Source: Streptomyces sp. SID13031
GTDB lineage: Bacteria > Actinomycetota > Actinomycetes > Propionibacteriales > Kribbellaceae
DNA: 64,000 bases
Direction: 5' to 3'
Assembly (NCBI RefSeq): GCF_010548305.1
Contig: NZ_JAAGLV010000002.1
Coordinates: 1-64,000, forward strand
Part shown: piece by piece, positions 15,403 to 23,795 of the stretch
Position numbering within the stretch: the stretch's first letter is position 1
How the letters are laid out: each line of letters begins with the position of its first letter
Program-made: the position numbers and the translations under genes
The notes under the pieces: model-generated
Seen by the model: only the letters and a program-made list of their open reading frames with translations
What the model was told of the DNA's origin: nothing
Databases searched by the model: none

Positions 15403-15886
15403 TCGTTCGACGACTCGGTCCGGTTCATGGAGCAGCGGCTGGGGCGGTTCCCCGGCGTCCGGGCAGGGCGCGTACATCGCGCCGGTCGGCGGTGAGCTGG
15501 AGACCCAGGGCCTCACCTTGCTGTCGGCGGATCAGATGACCAAGGAAGGGTTCGAGAACAACGGTATGGACGGCGTCGTCCTGCACGAGGTCTCGCACGA
15601 ATGGTTCGGCAACTCGGTCTCGCCGAAGACCTGGTCGGACTTGTGGCTCAACGAGGGGCATGCGGTCTTCTACCAAGACGCCTGGATCGCCGCCCGAGGT
15701 CTGCAGAGCCAGATCGAGCGCGCGTGGGTCCGCGACCATGCGAACGGCATCGGAAGTACCGAGGACTTCATCGCGACCGCCTCGAAGGTCGCGCGCACCG
15801 AACTCGGCCCGTTCCTCCGCTCCTGGCTGTATGGCACCAAGCTCCCCGCGATGCCCGGCCACCCGGATTGGAAGGCCGCCGCCTAA
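15403..15886 (+). pseudogene. M1 family zinc aminopeptidase remnant, frameshifted
   Basis: Only the catalytic core of an M1 metallopeptidase remains. SFDDSVRFMEQRLGRFP is read in one frame (15403-15453), and GAYIAPVGGELETQG continues in another. A frameshift near 15455 therefore splits the piece. The second frame carries the exopeptidase motif GGELETQ and the zinc site HEVSH followed 18 residues on by NEG. The large N-terminal beta domain and any signal peptide are absent, and no start or RBS fits. Its stop overlaps the siderophore-interacting protein gene by 4 bp. It is most likely decayed DNA left by a deletion. Confidence 0.75.
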
Positions 15887-16662
15887 GTAGGAGTCTCCAT
15901 TCGTCGCCAGTAGCCGCAGAAGTAGACCTGGAGTTTTTCCAGCCCGCGTTCGGCGACCAGGTGGCGGCGTACCGAGGTGACCAGGGAGGACTCACCGGCC
16001 ACCCAGGCATAGGCCCGGCCGGTGGGGAGTGGGGTTTCGCGCAGGCGACGCAGTACGACGTCGCTGTTGCCGGGGCTCGTATCGCCGCGGTGCAGCCAGT
16101 GGAAGCGGACACCCGGGTGGCGGGCGATCGGCAGCTCGTCCTCGCGGTCGCCGACCTCGACGAAGGCCAGCGCGCGAGCGTCCGGCGGGAGTTGCTCGAT
16201 GATCGAGGCGATTGCGGGCAACGCCGTCTCGTCGCCGATCAGCAGTTGCCAGTCGGTGTCCTCCGGCGGCTGGTAGTCGGCGCCGTCGCTGAGCAGCCCG
16301 ATCCGGTCGCCACGGATGGCGTTCACCGCCCAGGTCGAACCGGGGCCGGCGTGCTCGCTGTGGATCACGAAGTCGATGTTCATCGTGCGCGCGACCGGGT
16401 CGAGGCTGCGCACGGTGTAGTTCCGCAGTACCGGCCGCTGGTTCTCGTCCATCGACTGCAGCTCGGGCCACCAGGCCTCGGTCTTCGGGAGTACCAGCTC
16501 CGCCTCCGGATGGGGCGGCAGGAAGACGCGGACCAGCTGATCAGGGCCGCAGTACTCGAACCGGTTGAGCTCCGGCGAGGTCACCGTGACCCGGATCAGC
16601 TGCCGGTTGAGGGTCTTGGTCTGGATCACCGTGCCTACGAATGGTCGCCGCAACATGTCCAT
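15883..16662 (-). CDS. Siderophore-interacting protein (FAD-dependent ferric-siderophore reductase)
   Basis: This 259-residue flavoprotein of the ViuB/SIP family reduces ferric siderophores in the cytoplasm to release iron. RNYTVR (residues 80-85) binds FAD, GDETALPAI is the NAD(P)H-binding segment, and AWVAGE and CGYWR near the C terminus are typical. An iron box lies only 5 bp before the ATG at 16662, leaving no place for an RBS, so the mRNA is probably leaderless. Repression by an IdeR/DmdR1-type protein in iron-replete cells is expected. Confidence 0.9.
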   Translation of the reverse strand: MDMLRRPFVGTVIQTKTLNRQLIRVTVTSPELNRFEYCGPDQLVRVFLPPHPEAELVLPKTEAWWPELQSMDENQRPVLRNYTVRSLDPVARTMNIDFVIHSEHAGPGSTWAVNAIRGDRIGLLSDGADYQPPEDTDWQLLIGDETALPAIASIIEQLPPDARALAFVEVGDREDELPIARHPGVRFHWLHRGDTSPGNSDVVLRRLRETPLPTGRAYAWVAGESSLVTSVRRHLVAERGLEKLQVYFCGYWRRMETPT

Positions 16663-16667
16663 GCAGC

Positions 16668-16686
16668 TTAGGTTAGCCTTGGCTAA
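16668..16686. promoter_or_regulatory. Iron box of the siderophore-interacting protein gene
   Basis: TTAGGTTAGCCTTGGCTAA matches 15 of 19 positions of the DtxR/IdeR/DmdR1 consensus. On the gene's strand it contains TAACCT ending 7 bp before the ATG, so the operator coincides with the -10 of a leaderless promoter. The hmuO box has the same geometry. Confidence 0.8.
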
Positions 16687-16778
16687 GCTCGCGGTCTATG
16701 TGAGGAGACCCGCAATGTTGTGACCGCCGGATGAACCCCGCGGTCCTCCAGTAGTGGGAGTTCTCGTAAAGTCACTGC

Positions 16779-18116
16779 ATGTTGATCGTGATCGGCTTGG
16801 TGCTGATCCTCGCGTTGACCGTTGCCACCGGCTACTTCGTGGCCCAGGAGTTCTCCTACGTCGCCGTCGACCGGAACAGGCTGCAGGCACTGGCCGACCG
16901 GGGAAACCCCGCCGCGGCCAGGGCGCTGAAGGTGACGTCCCGGCTTTCCTTCGTGCTGTCCGGCGCCCAGGTGGGCATCACCGTCACCGCGCTGCTGGCC
17001 GGGTATGTCGCACAGCCCTACCTGGGCGCCGGTTTGGAGGATCTGCTCGGCACGGCCGGCCTGCCGGCGAGCATCAGCCTGACGATCTCGGTGATCTTGG
17101 CGTTGCTGTTGGCAACGATCATCCAGATGGTCTTCGGTGAACTGGCGCCGAAGAACCTCGCGATCGCGCGGGCCGAGGCGATCGCCTTGCGGCTGTCGCG
17201 ATCGACGCTGATCTACCTGACCGTCGCCGGCCCGCTGATCCACGTCTTCGACGCCACCTCGAACCGGATCCTGCGCCGGGTCGGGATCGAGCCGGTCGAG
17301 GAGCTCCCACAGGGCGCCACCGCACAGGACCTGGACCGGATCATCGCCACCTCGTACGAGCAGGGCCGGCTGGATCAGGACACGATGCGGCTGCTCGACC
17401 GCGGGCTCGACTTCCGGCACCGCAACGCCGACGAGGTGATGACGCCGCGGGTCGACGTGATCACCGTGCACCGCGACGCGCTGCTGACCCGGGTGGTGGA
17501 GCTGCTCGACACCGGGCACAGCCGGTTCCCGGTGATCGGCGAATCGGTCGACGAGGTGGTCGGCGTGATCGCGATCGGCGACGTCGTCGAGGTGGAGCCC
17601 GCCGACCGGTTCCACGTCCTGGCCGGCTCGCTGGCGTCAGAGCCCGTCGTCGTACCGTCCACGTTGCCGCTGCCCGCAGTACTGCAGGCCCTTCGTACTG
17701 CGCATCGCCAGCTGGCCATCGTGGTCGACGAGTTCGGCGGGTTCGCCGGGGTGGTGTCGCTGGAGGACATCGCCGAGGAGTTGGTCGGTGAGATCCGCGA
17801 TGAGGACGATCTGCCCGAGGCGGAGCTGATCGAGAACGCCGACGGGTCGTGGACGTTGCCGGCTCGCTGGCGGATCGATCAGGTGGCCGAGGCGATCGGG
17901 GTCCAGCTGCCCGAGGACGAGGACTACGACACGGTCTCCGGGCTGATCATGGCCCGGCTCGGACGGGTTCCCGTCGTGCTGGACGAGTTGGTGGTCGAGC
18001 TGCCGCGCCGCTTCGACCATGACGGGCGGCCGGTGCCCACCGAACTCGTCCAGCTCCGGGTCCAGACCGTACTGCGGCATGTGCCCGGCATCGTCGTACT
18101 GGAGCGCCTCTCATGA
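16779..18116 (+). CDS. CNNM/CBS-domain membrane protein, hemolysin C/CorC type
   Basis: This 445-residue integral membrane protein has an N-terminal CNNM transmembrane domain (about 1-170, with VFGELAPKNLAI), a CBS pair (about 215-335, MTPRVDVITV and FGGFAGVVSLEDI) and a C-terminal CorC_HlyC domain (about 350-430). Relatives mediate Mg2+/Co2+ efflux or Na+-coupled magnesium transport; the old name hemolysin is historical. Its stop overlaps the next start as ATGA, so the two related proteins are made together and may form a heterodimer. Confidence 0.88.
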   Translation: MLIVIGLVLILALTVATGYFVAQEFSYVAVDRNRLQALADRGNPAAARALKVTSRLSFVLSGAQVGITVTALLAGYVAQPYLGAGLEDLLGTAGLPASISLTISVILALLLATIIQMVFGELAPKNLAIARAEAIALRLSRSTLIYLTVAGPLIHVFDATSNRILRRVGIEPVEELPQGATAQDLDRIIATSYEQGRLDQDTMRLLDRGLDFRHRNADEVMTPRVDVITVHRDALLTRVVELLDTGHSRFPVIGESVDEVVGVIAIGDVVEVEPADRFHVLAGSLASEPVVVPSTLPLPAVLQALRTAHRQLAIVVDEFGGFAGVVSLEDIAEELVGEIRDEDDLPEAELIENADGSWTLPARWRIDQVAEAIGVQLPEDEDYDTVSGLIMARLGRVPVVLDELVVELPRRFDHDGRPVPTELVQLRVQTVLRHVPGIVVLERLS

Positions 18117-19201
18117 GTACTACGGTGGCGTTGCTGATCTCGTTGCTGCTGCTGATCCTCAACGGGTTCTTCGTCTCGGCGGAGTTCGCGCTCGTCGCGT
18201 CCAAGCGGCACCGGCTCGAGCAGGCGGCCGCGTCGGGTTCGCGCTCGGCGCGGGCGGCGATCGCGGGAGTCAGCGAGTTGTCGTTGATGCTCGCGGGTGC
18301 TCAGCTCGGGATCACCTTGTGCACGCTGGGGCTCGGGTCGTTGTCGGAGCCCGCGGTGGCCGATCTGCTGCATCCGTTGTTCGAGTTGGCCGGACTGCCC
18401 GAGGACGTCGGACATGTGATCGCGCTGATCATCGCGGTCGGCGGGATCGGCCTGTTGCATGTGCTGCTGGGGGAGATGGCGCCGAAGTCGTGGGCGATCA
18501 GCGATCCCGAGCGCTCGGCGCTGCTGCTGGCGTTACCGTTCCGGGGTTTCACGTATGCCGTCCGGCCCTTGCTGATCGTGCTCAACGCGATGGCCAATCT
18601 GTGTCTGCGGCTGGTGAAGGTGTCGCCGCAGAACGAGCTGGCCAACGCCCACGGTCCGGACGAGCTGCGGTTGCTGATCGAGTCGTCGCGCGAGCACGGA
18701 ACGCTCGAGGCGCCAGAACACGACCTGCTGACCGCGATGCTCGCGTTGCAGAACACGACGGTCGCGCAGGTGATGACGCCGACGGCTCAAGTGTCCACTG
18801 TGCCCGCGTCGGCGAGTGCTCGCGAGGTCGAGCTGACCAGCCGCCGCGAGGGACACTCGCGGCTCGCTGTGGTGACGCCTGGGACGTCCGCCGTCTGCGG
18901 GATCGTCCATGTGAGCGATGCCGCTCGCGCGACCACTCGTGGTGGGACGACGCTTCGGGCCTCCGAGTTGATGACGGAGCCGTTGCGGTTGCCCGCTGGT
19001 ACGCCGGTCGCGGCGGCGATCCGGTTGATGCGAGAACGGCGGTCGCAGTTGGCCGTCGTCGAGGAAGGCGAGGTGCCGCTGGGCGTAGTCGCCCTGGAAG
19101 ACCTCCTCGAAGAGGTCATCGGCGAATTCGACGACGAAACCGACCCCATCATCACCGCCTCCCGCCGCCCTGCCCAGCCGGGTCAGCCCAAAGCCGGTTA
19201 G
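18113..19201 (+). CDS. CNNM/CBS-domain membrane protein, shorter paralogue
   Basis: This 362-residue paralogue of the preceding protein has a CNNM transmembrane domain (about 1-165, LGEMAPKSWAI) and two CBS repeats (MTPTAQVSTV and GVVALEDLLEEVIGEF). It lacks the CorC_HlyC domain at the end. The pairing of a long and a short CNNM protein with overlapping genes is frequent in actinomycetes. The ATGA overlap implies translational coupling. Its stop overlaps the convergent hmuV stop by 4 bp. Confidence 0.88.
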   Translation: MSTTVALLISLLLLILNGFFVSAEFALVASKRHRLEQAAASGSRSARAAIAGVSELSLMLAGAQLGITLCTLGLGSLSEPAVADLLHPLFELAGLPEDVGHVIALIIAVGGIGLLHVLLGEMAPKSWAISDPERSALLLALPFRGFTYAVRPLLIVLNAMANLCLRLVKVSPQNELANAHGPDELRLLIESSREHGTLEAPEHDLLTAMLALQNTTVAQVMTPTAQVSTVPASASAREVELTSRREGHSRLAVVTPGTSAVCGIVHVSDAARATTRGGTTLRASELMTEPLRLPAGTPVAAAIRLMRERRSQLAVVEEGEVPLGVVALEDLLEEVIGEFDDETDPIITASRRPAQPGQPKAG

Positions 19202-20076
19202 TCAGGACGGGCATCACGGGTGTCAAGCGCATCCCAGCGAAACTGGTCTGGTGTGGCCGGGTGATTGGCGGTCAGCCGGCGCGGAAGGATCACTGGCTCG
19301 CCCGTGGTGGGATGCGGCCAGACCTCGACCTCGTGCTGGTAGACCTCAGTCAGCAGTTCGGCTGTCAGCACCTCGGCCGGAGCGCCGCTCGCAGCTAGCT
19401 GGCCGTGCGAGAGGACTGCGACTTGGTCGGCGTAGCCGGCGGCGAGGTTGAGGTCGTGGAGGACGATGACTACCGCGTCACCTTCAGTTGCTTGGCGGCG
19501 GGCTAGCTGGAGGACGTCCTCTTGGTGGTGTAGGTCGAGGGCTGCTGTCGGCTCGTCTAGCAAGAGGAGTTGGGATTGCTGAGCCAGGGCTCGGGCCAGC
19601 GAGACGCGGGCTCGTTCACCGCCGGACAGCGAGCTGAAGACTCGCTCGCCGAAGGGGACTATGTCAGCCAACTCCATCGCGGTGCGGACCACGTCTTCGT
19701 CGAGGTCGCAGCGATCAGTGCCGGACCACGGCGCACGCCCCATCTCGACGATCTGCGCCACGCTGAAAGGGAACGAGATCGTTGCCTGTTGCAACATCGC
19801 CGCGCGGCGCATCGCCATCTCGACGGCGGACCAGTGCGAGAGGGGCTCGTTGTAGAGAAGGGCTTCGCCGCTCTCGATCGGGAGGTCGCCGCAGAGCGCG
19901 CTGAGCAGGGTCGACTTGCCGGCGCCGTTCGGGCCGACCAGTGCGAGCACTTGGCCGGCCGAGACGTCGAGGGTGACGCCGTCGAGGATCTTGGTGCCGC
20001 CCAGGCGGACGTGGAGGTCGCGGACGGCGGCGATCGTCGTACCGGGGTCGAGGCGGGCCGGGAGGCGGCGCTTCAT
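19198..20076 (-). CDS. hmuV: Heme ABC transporter ATP-binding protein
   Basis: This 292-residue ABC ATPase drives heme import with HmuU and HmuT. Walker A is GPNGAGKS (about 49-56), the Q-loop is in LQQATISF, the signature is LSGGE, Walker B is LLLLDEP and the switch is LHDLN. It is last of a four-gene operon, overlapping hmuU as ATGA. Length is slightly above the HmuV norm because of a 10-residue head and a C-terminal tail. Confidence 0.92.
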   Translation of the reverse strand: MKRRLPARLDPGTTIAAVRDLHVRLGGTKILDGVTLDVSAGQVLALVGPNGAGKSTLLSALCGDLPIESGEALLYNEPLSHWSAVEMAMRRAAMLQQATISFPFSVAQIVEMGRAPWSGTDRCDLDEDVVRTAMELADIVPFGERVFSSLSGGERARVSLARALAQQSQLLLLDEPTAALDLHHQEDVLQLARRQATEGDAVVIVLHDLNLAAGYADQVAVLSHGQLAASGAPAEVLTAELLTEVYQHEVEVWPHPTTGEPVILPRRLTANHPATPDQFRWDALDTRDARPD

Positions 20077-21143
20077 CCCCAGCCGCCCTGGCGGCTTCGG
20101 GTGCGGCGGAGGAGCCAGAAGAAGAACGGCGCGCCGACGAGTGAGGTGATCATCCCGATCGGGAGGTCGGCGTTGCGGATCAGGGTGCGGGCGATCAGGT
20201 CGGCGGTGATCACCAGCACGGCACCGCCCAGAGCGCTTGCCGGAAGCAACAACCGGTGGCCGGGCCCGGCGATCATCCTGATCAGGTGCGGGACGACGAG
20301 GCCGACGAACCCGATGATGCCGGAGAAGGCCACCGAAGCGCCGACGAGCAACGCGACCACGACGATCGCGAACAGGCGCAGGCGTTCCACGTCGACACCG
20401 AGGTGAGCAGCCGATCGGTCGCCGAGCGAGAGCAGATCGAGTTTGTGGGAGAGCGCGAAGGCGGCCGTCAGCCCGACGATCGTGAACGGCAGGACGGCGC
20501 CGACGGCCTGCCAGGTCGCGCCGTTGAGACTCCCGAGCTGCCAGAAGACGAGCTGCTCGCGGGCGCTCGTGTTCGCGATGAAGGTGGCGAACGAGATCAA
20601 CGTGAAGGTCAACGCGTTGACCGCGATCCCGGTCAGTACCAACGTGACCACCGCGGTCTTCCCGCCGGCTCGCGACAGCACATGAACGAGCAAGGTGGTG
20701 ATGAGCCCGGTGACGAAGGCGGCCGCGGCGATCGTCCAGTTGCCGAGGAAGGTCACCCCGGTGACGATCACCAGACTCGCGCCGACCGCCGCCCCCGACG
20801 AGACACCGACCACGGACGGCTCGGCCAGCGGGTTGCCGAAGATCCCCTGCATCAGCGCGCCCGCCGTCGCCAGCGACGCACCGACCAGCACGGCCAGCGT
20901 CACCCGCGGGAACCGCACCTTCCAGAGGGCGTTGTCCCCTTGCGGATGATGCGGCATCGGGCCGACGTCGAAGGGCAGGTCGAGATGCAGCACTTGTTCC
21001 AAGCCATGATCTAAGCGATGCATCACCGAGCCGACGATCTCGCTGGCGGGGATCGGCAGCTGCCCGGCCCCCGCGGCGACGACGGCCATGACCAGCAGTA
21101 CTACAACGAGCCCGGTGACCAAGCTGAGTTTGCGAAGCCTCAC
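20073..21143 (-). CDS. hmuU: Heme ABC transporter permease (FecCD family)
   Basis: This 356-residue permease has about ten transmembrane segments, typical of BtuC/FecCD importers. The GIFGNPLAEPSVVGVSSGA segment and the FVGLVVPHLIR coupling region near the C terminus are conserved. It starts with GTG overlapping the hmuT stop and ends overlapping hmuV. It would pass heme delivered by HmuT into the cytoplasm, where the heme oxygenase can open it. Confidence 0.92.
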   Translation of the reverse strand: MRLRKLSLVTGLVVVLLVMAVVAAGAGQLPIPASEIVGSVMHRLDHGLEQVLHLDLPFDVGPMPHHPQGDNALWKVRFPRVTLAVLVGASLATAGALMQGIFGNPLAEPSVVGVSSGAAVGASLVIVTGVTFLGNWTIAAAAFVTGLITTLLVHVLSRAGGKTAVVTLVLTGIAVNALTFTLISFATFIANTSAREQLVFWQLGSLNGATWQAVGAVLPFTIVGLTAAFALSHKLDLLSLGDRSAAHLGVDVERLRLFAIVVVALLVGASVAFSGIIGFVGLVVPHLIRMIAGPGHRLLLPASALGGAVLVITADLIARTLIRNADLPIGMITSLVGAPFFFWLLRRTRSRQGGWG

Positions 21144-22267
21144 GACTGCGGTGGGGTGTAGACCGCCTTGGCCAAGGCTTCCACGGTGCGGCCGGTACGC
21201 GGGCCGAAGCCCAGGAGGTCGGTGTCGCTCATGTCGACGACCCGGCGGTTGCGGCCGGCCGGGGTCTGCGCGATCCCAGGAAGCTTGACCAGTCCGTCCA
21301 CGCCCTTGATCGACTTCAGACCTTCGGTCATGACGATGATTAAGTCTGGTTGGGACCGGATCAGCGCCTCGCTGGTCAACGGGACGAACGGTTTGGTCAA
21401 GCCGATGTCCGTACCGGTGTCGACGCCGCCGATGGACATGATCATCGCGTCGGCGCCCGACCCGGGACCGCTCATCAGGTAGACGCCGGCCGTGCCCCGG
21501 ACGTACAGGAACGTCATCCGCAGCGGCGTCGTGCCATCCGGCGCGAGAGACAGCGCCTTGACGATCTCGCCCTGCGTACGGCGTACCAGCTGCTCGCCGC
21601 GCTCCGGTACGCCGAGCGCTGCCGCGACCGCGCGGACCTGACTCGGCAGGCCGTCCATCGTGCGCGCGTCGTCGAAGAAGACGACCGCGACCCCGGAGGC
21701 GCGGAGCTGCTCGAGTACCTCGGGCGGGCCGATGCTCTTGTCGGTCAGCACCACGGTCGGGTCGAGCGCGAGGATCGCCTCGGCGTTCAGGTCGTGCGCG
21801 GACGGCGTGACCTTGGGCAGCTTGGCCGCCTCGGGGAAGCCGGTGGAGGTGTCCCGCCCGACAGCCTTGTCACCGAGGCCGAGGCTGAAGACGATCTCGG
21901 CCAGCGTGCCGTAGAGGTCGACCGGGATGATCCGGCTGACGTCCTTCACCTGCACGGACTTGCCGTCGCAGGACTTCACCTCGACCGGGAGCCTGGGCTC
22001 CTGGGTGGACTCGACCGGGTGGATGCCATGGTCTGCCAGCGTCGCCGTCGACGGGCCGGTGAGGGTGTGCGGGTCCTTCGCTTCCTGCAGCGGGGTTTCC
22101 GTCGGCTTGGGAAGCGGCTTGCCGTCAGCATCCGCCGTGACGGCGAACCCCTTGACCGCGGGGCGGCAGGCGTCGGCTGTCGTAGTACCGGGTGATGCCG
22201 CGTCGGACGGGCCCGCGCAGGCGGTGACTGTGAGCAGGAGGATTGCCGCCAGGAGGGGACGGGTCAC
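21140..22267 (-). CDS. hmuT: Heme-binding substrate-binding lipoprotein
   Basis: This 375-residue lipoprotein has lipobox TVTAC at about residues 13-17 and a class III periplasmic binding fold from about 105. RIIPVDLYGTLAEIVFSLGL is the first lobe entry and DTSTGFPEA matches HmuT/HtsA-like proteins. A long low-complexity linker separates the lipid anchor from the binding domain. It captures heme from surface proteins such as the HtaA-domain protein encoded divergently. The GTG start overlaps the heme oxygenase stop. Confidence 0.9.
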   Translation of the reverse strand: MTRPLLAAILLLTVTACAGPSDAASPGTTTADACRPAVKGFAVTADADGKPLPKPTETPLQEAKDPHTLTGPSTATLADHGIHPVESTQEPRLPVEVKSCDGKSVQVKDVSRIIPVDLYGTLAEIVFSLGLGDKAVGRDTSTGFPEAAKLPKVTPSAHDLNAEAILALDPTVVLTDKSIGPPEVLEQLRASGVAVVFFDDARTMDGLPSQVRAVAAALGVPERGEQLVRRTQGEIVKALSLAPDGTTPLRMTFLYVRGTAGVYLMSGPGSGADAMIMSIGGVDTGTDIGLTKPFVPLTSEALIRSQPDLIIVMTEGLKSIKGVDGLVKLPGIAQTPAGRNRRVVDMSDTDLLGFGPRTGRTVEALAKAVYTPPQS

Positions 22268-22950
22268 GAGGCGACCTGCGGGTAGTGCGGGAGCAGTTGC
22301 TCGGCTAGCTCGGTCAGCACCTCGACGTTGAGCCGGTAGGCGAGCAGTACCTCGTCGAGCACCTCGTCCTGCTCACGCTCGTCGAGGGGCGCGGCGTCGA
22401 GCAGAGCGCGGTAGTTCTCCTTGAACGGCTTGGGTTTGACGTTGTCGAAGACGTAGAACCGCACGCCGTCGCCGCCGGGTACCAGCCCGTACGCCGTCGC
22501 GACCTGCCGGCCGATCGCCTGGCCACCGGAGATGTCGCCGAGGTACCGGACGTAGTGGTGCGCCACGAAGCCGGCGGGCCAGCCGGCCAGCTCGGTCAGG
22601 CGTTCGACGTAACGGGTAGTGGCCTCGGTCGGCTCGGAGATCGGGATGCCGCGCGCTTGGAGGAAGGCCAGGTCGGCCTCCAGGTGTGGGCGGCGGGCGA
22701 GCTCGGGGAAGGCGAACTTGCCGGCGATCGGGTCGTCGGCGAAGGCGTCGCCGAGCTGTTCGAGCGTGCGGTAGATGACCGTGTGCTGGCTGACGAGTGC
22801 CGCGTAGGCGGTCAGGTCGAGCCGGCCGTCGGTCAGCGCGGCGAGATAGGTGCTTCCTCCGGTCTCTCGATGCATGAGGATGCTGCGTTCCCGGAAGCGC
22901 TGCGAGAACGGCGGCTGTGCGGTGGCCGGCGGGCCCGATTGTGGGGTCAC
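22264..22950 (-). CDS. hmuO: Heme oxygenase (biliverdin-producing)
   Basis: This 228-residue enzyme cleaves heme to biliverdin, CO and Fe2+. H27 (ILMHRETG) is the expected proximal heme ligand, and YLGDISGGQAIGR is the flexible distal helix with its glycines. It heads the operon hmuO-T-U-V, in which every junction overlaps by 4 bp. The GTG at 22950 lies just 5 bp from an iron box, so translation is probably leaderless; starting later would remove the first heme helix. Confidence 0.93.
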   Translation of the reverse strand: MTPQSGPPATAQPPFSQRFRERSILMHRETGGSTYLAALTDGRLDLTAYAALVSQHTVIYRTLEQLGDAFADDPIAGKFAFPELARRPHLEADLAFLQARGIPISEPTEATTRYVERLTELAGWPAGFVAHHYVRYLGDISGGQAIGRQVATAYGLVPGGDGVRFYVFDNVKPKPFKENYRALLDAAPLDEREQDEVLDEVLLAYRLNVEVLTELAEQLLPHYPQVAS

Positions 22951-22955
22951 GAGAC

Positions 22956-22974
22956 TTAGGTTAGCCTAACCAAC
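22956..22974. promoter_or_regulatory. Iron box in front of hmuO
   Basis: TTAGGTTAGCCTAACCAAC matches 16 of 19 consensus positions of the DtxR/IdeR family operator. On the minus strand TAACCT ends 7 bp before the GTG, the same arrangement as at 16668. It would repress the heme oxygenase/ABC operon when iron is sufficient. Confidence 0.88.
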
Positions 22975-22980
22975 TGTGTG

Positions 22981-22999
22981 TTAGGTGAGGCTAACCTGC
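22981..22999. promoter_or_regulatory. Iron box in front of the surface-protein operon
   Basis: TTAGGTGAGGCTAACCTGC matches 16 of 19 consensus positions. It is centred 25 bp from the first box and faces the plus-strand genes, so the divergent heme genes can be repressed independently or jointly. The transcript from here has a normal leader of roughly 60 nt. Confidence 0.85.
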
Positions 23000-23060
23000 A
23001 TAACCCGTGTCGTTCGTCAGGTGGCGCGACACGGGTTCTGCAGCTGGGGAGGGATGGATC

Positions 23061-23795
23061 TTGAGAAGGTTTTTGGGCCTGATCGGTGTCGCCGTACTAG
23101 CGCTGGTACCCGCGGGGGTCGCGCAGGCGGCGACGGGGCCGTCGGGGCAGGAGGTGACCGCCAGCCGCAGTACCGGGCTGGATCCGGCCGGTACTTCGGT
23201 GATCGTGCGCGGGCGTGGATTCGACCTGAACAAGGGGATCTACGTCGTGTTCTGCGTGAACAAGGGCGCTGGGCAGATGCCGTCGCCGTGCCTGGGAGGC
23301 GTCGACATGCAGGGGGCGTCGGGCTCGTCGGCGTGGATCTCGTCGAACCCGCCGTCGTACGGCGAGGGGCTGGCGAAACCTTTCACCAAGGTTGACGGCA
23401 AGGGCTCCTTCGAGGTGACGCTGACGATCAAGGCCAAAGACCAGTTCACCAACTGCCTGGACAAGAAGGCGGCACCGCTTGGCTGCGTGGTTGGCACTAG
23501 AGCCGACCACACCCGTACCGCCGACCGCAGCGCCGACGTCCTCATCCCCGTCACCTTCACCGGCGCCACGAGCAGCACTCCGACGAGCACCGCGCCAACC
23601 AAGCAGCCGACGCCCGGCGCGACCACGTCGAACAACAGCACCACTGTCCCGGAGAAGAAGCCCACCGGAAAGCTGGCCAGCACCGGCGGCATCCCCACCG
23701 CTTTCCTGATCGCCGCCCTGGCCCTGCTGGTAGCCGGCGCGATCCTCCTCATCACCACCCGCCGCCGCAAGACCGTCAAGGAGAACCACGCATGA
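23061..23795 (+). CDS. Sortase-anchored surface protein of the heme locus
   Basis: This 244-residue exported protein has a signal peptide at 1-24 (RRFLGLIGVAVLALVPAG), one beta-rich module (about 28-167), a Thr/Pro-rich stalk (170-200), the LASTG sortase motif at 205-209, a membrane helix and an RRRK tail. The motif fits class E sortases, which recognise LAxTG. The module ends NCLDKKAAPLGCV and RADHTRTADRSADV, nearly repeated in the next gene's protein. A TTG at 23061 with GGGAGGG upstream is the best start; an ATG at 23007 lacks an RBS and a sensible signal peptide. It is likely a heme-relay or scaffold protein. No named function. Confidence 0.75.
   Translation: MRRFLGLIGVAVLALVPAGVAQAATGPSGQEVTASRSTGLDPAGTSVIVRGRGFDLNKGIYVVFCVNKGAGQMPSPCLGGVDMQGASGSSAWISSNPPSYGEGLAKPFTKVDGKGSFEVTLTIKAKDQFTNCLDKKAAPLGCVVGTRADHTRTADRSADVLIPVTFTGATSSTPTSTAPTKQPTPGATTSNNSTTVPEKKPTGKLASTGGIPTAFLIAALALLVAGAILLITTRRRKTVKENHA

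Noticed and set aside
16779..19201. True pore-forming hemolysins
   Set aside because: The CNNM and CBS domains define a transport family; the hemolysin name is historical and no toxin feature is visible.
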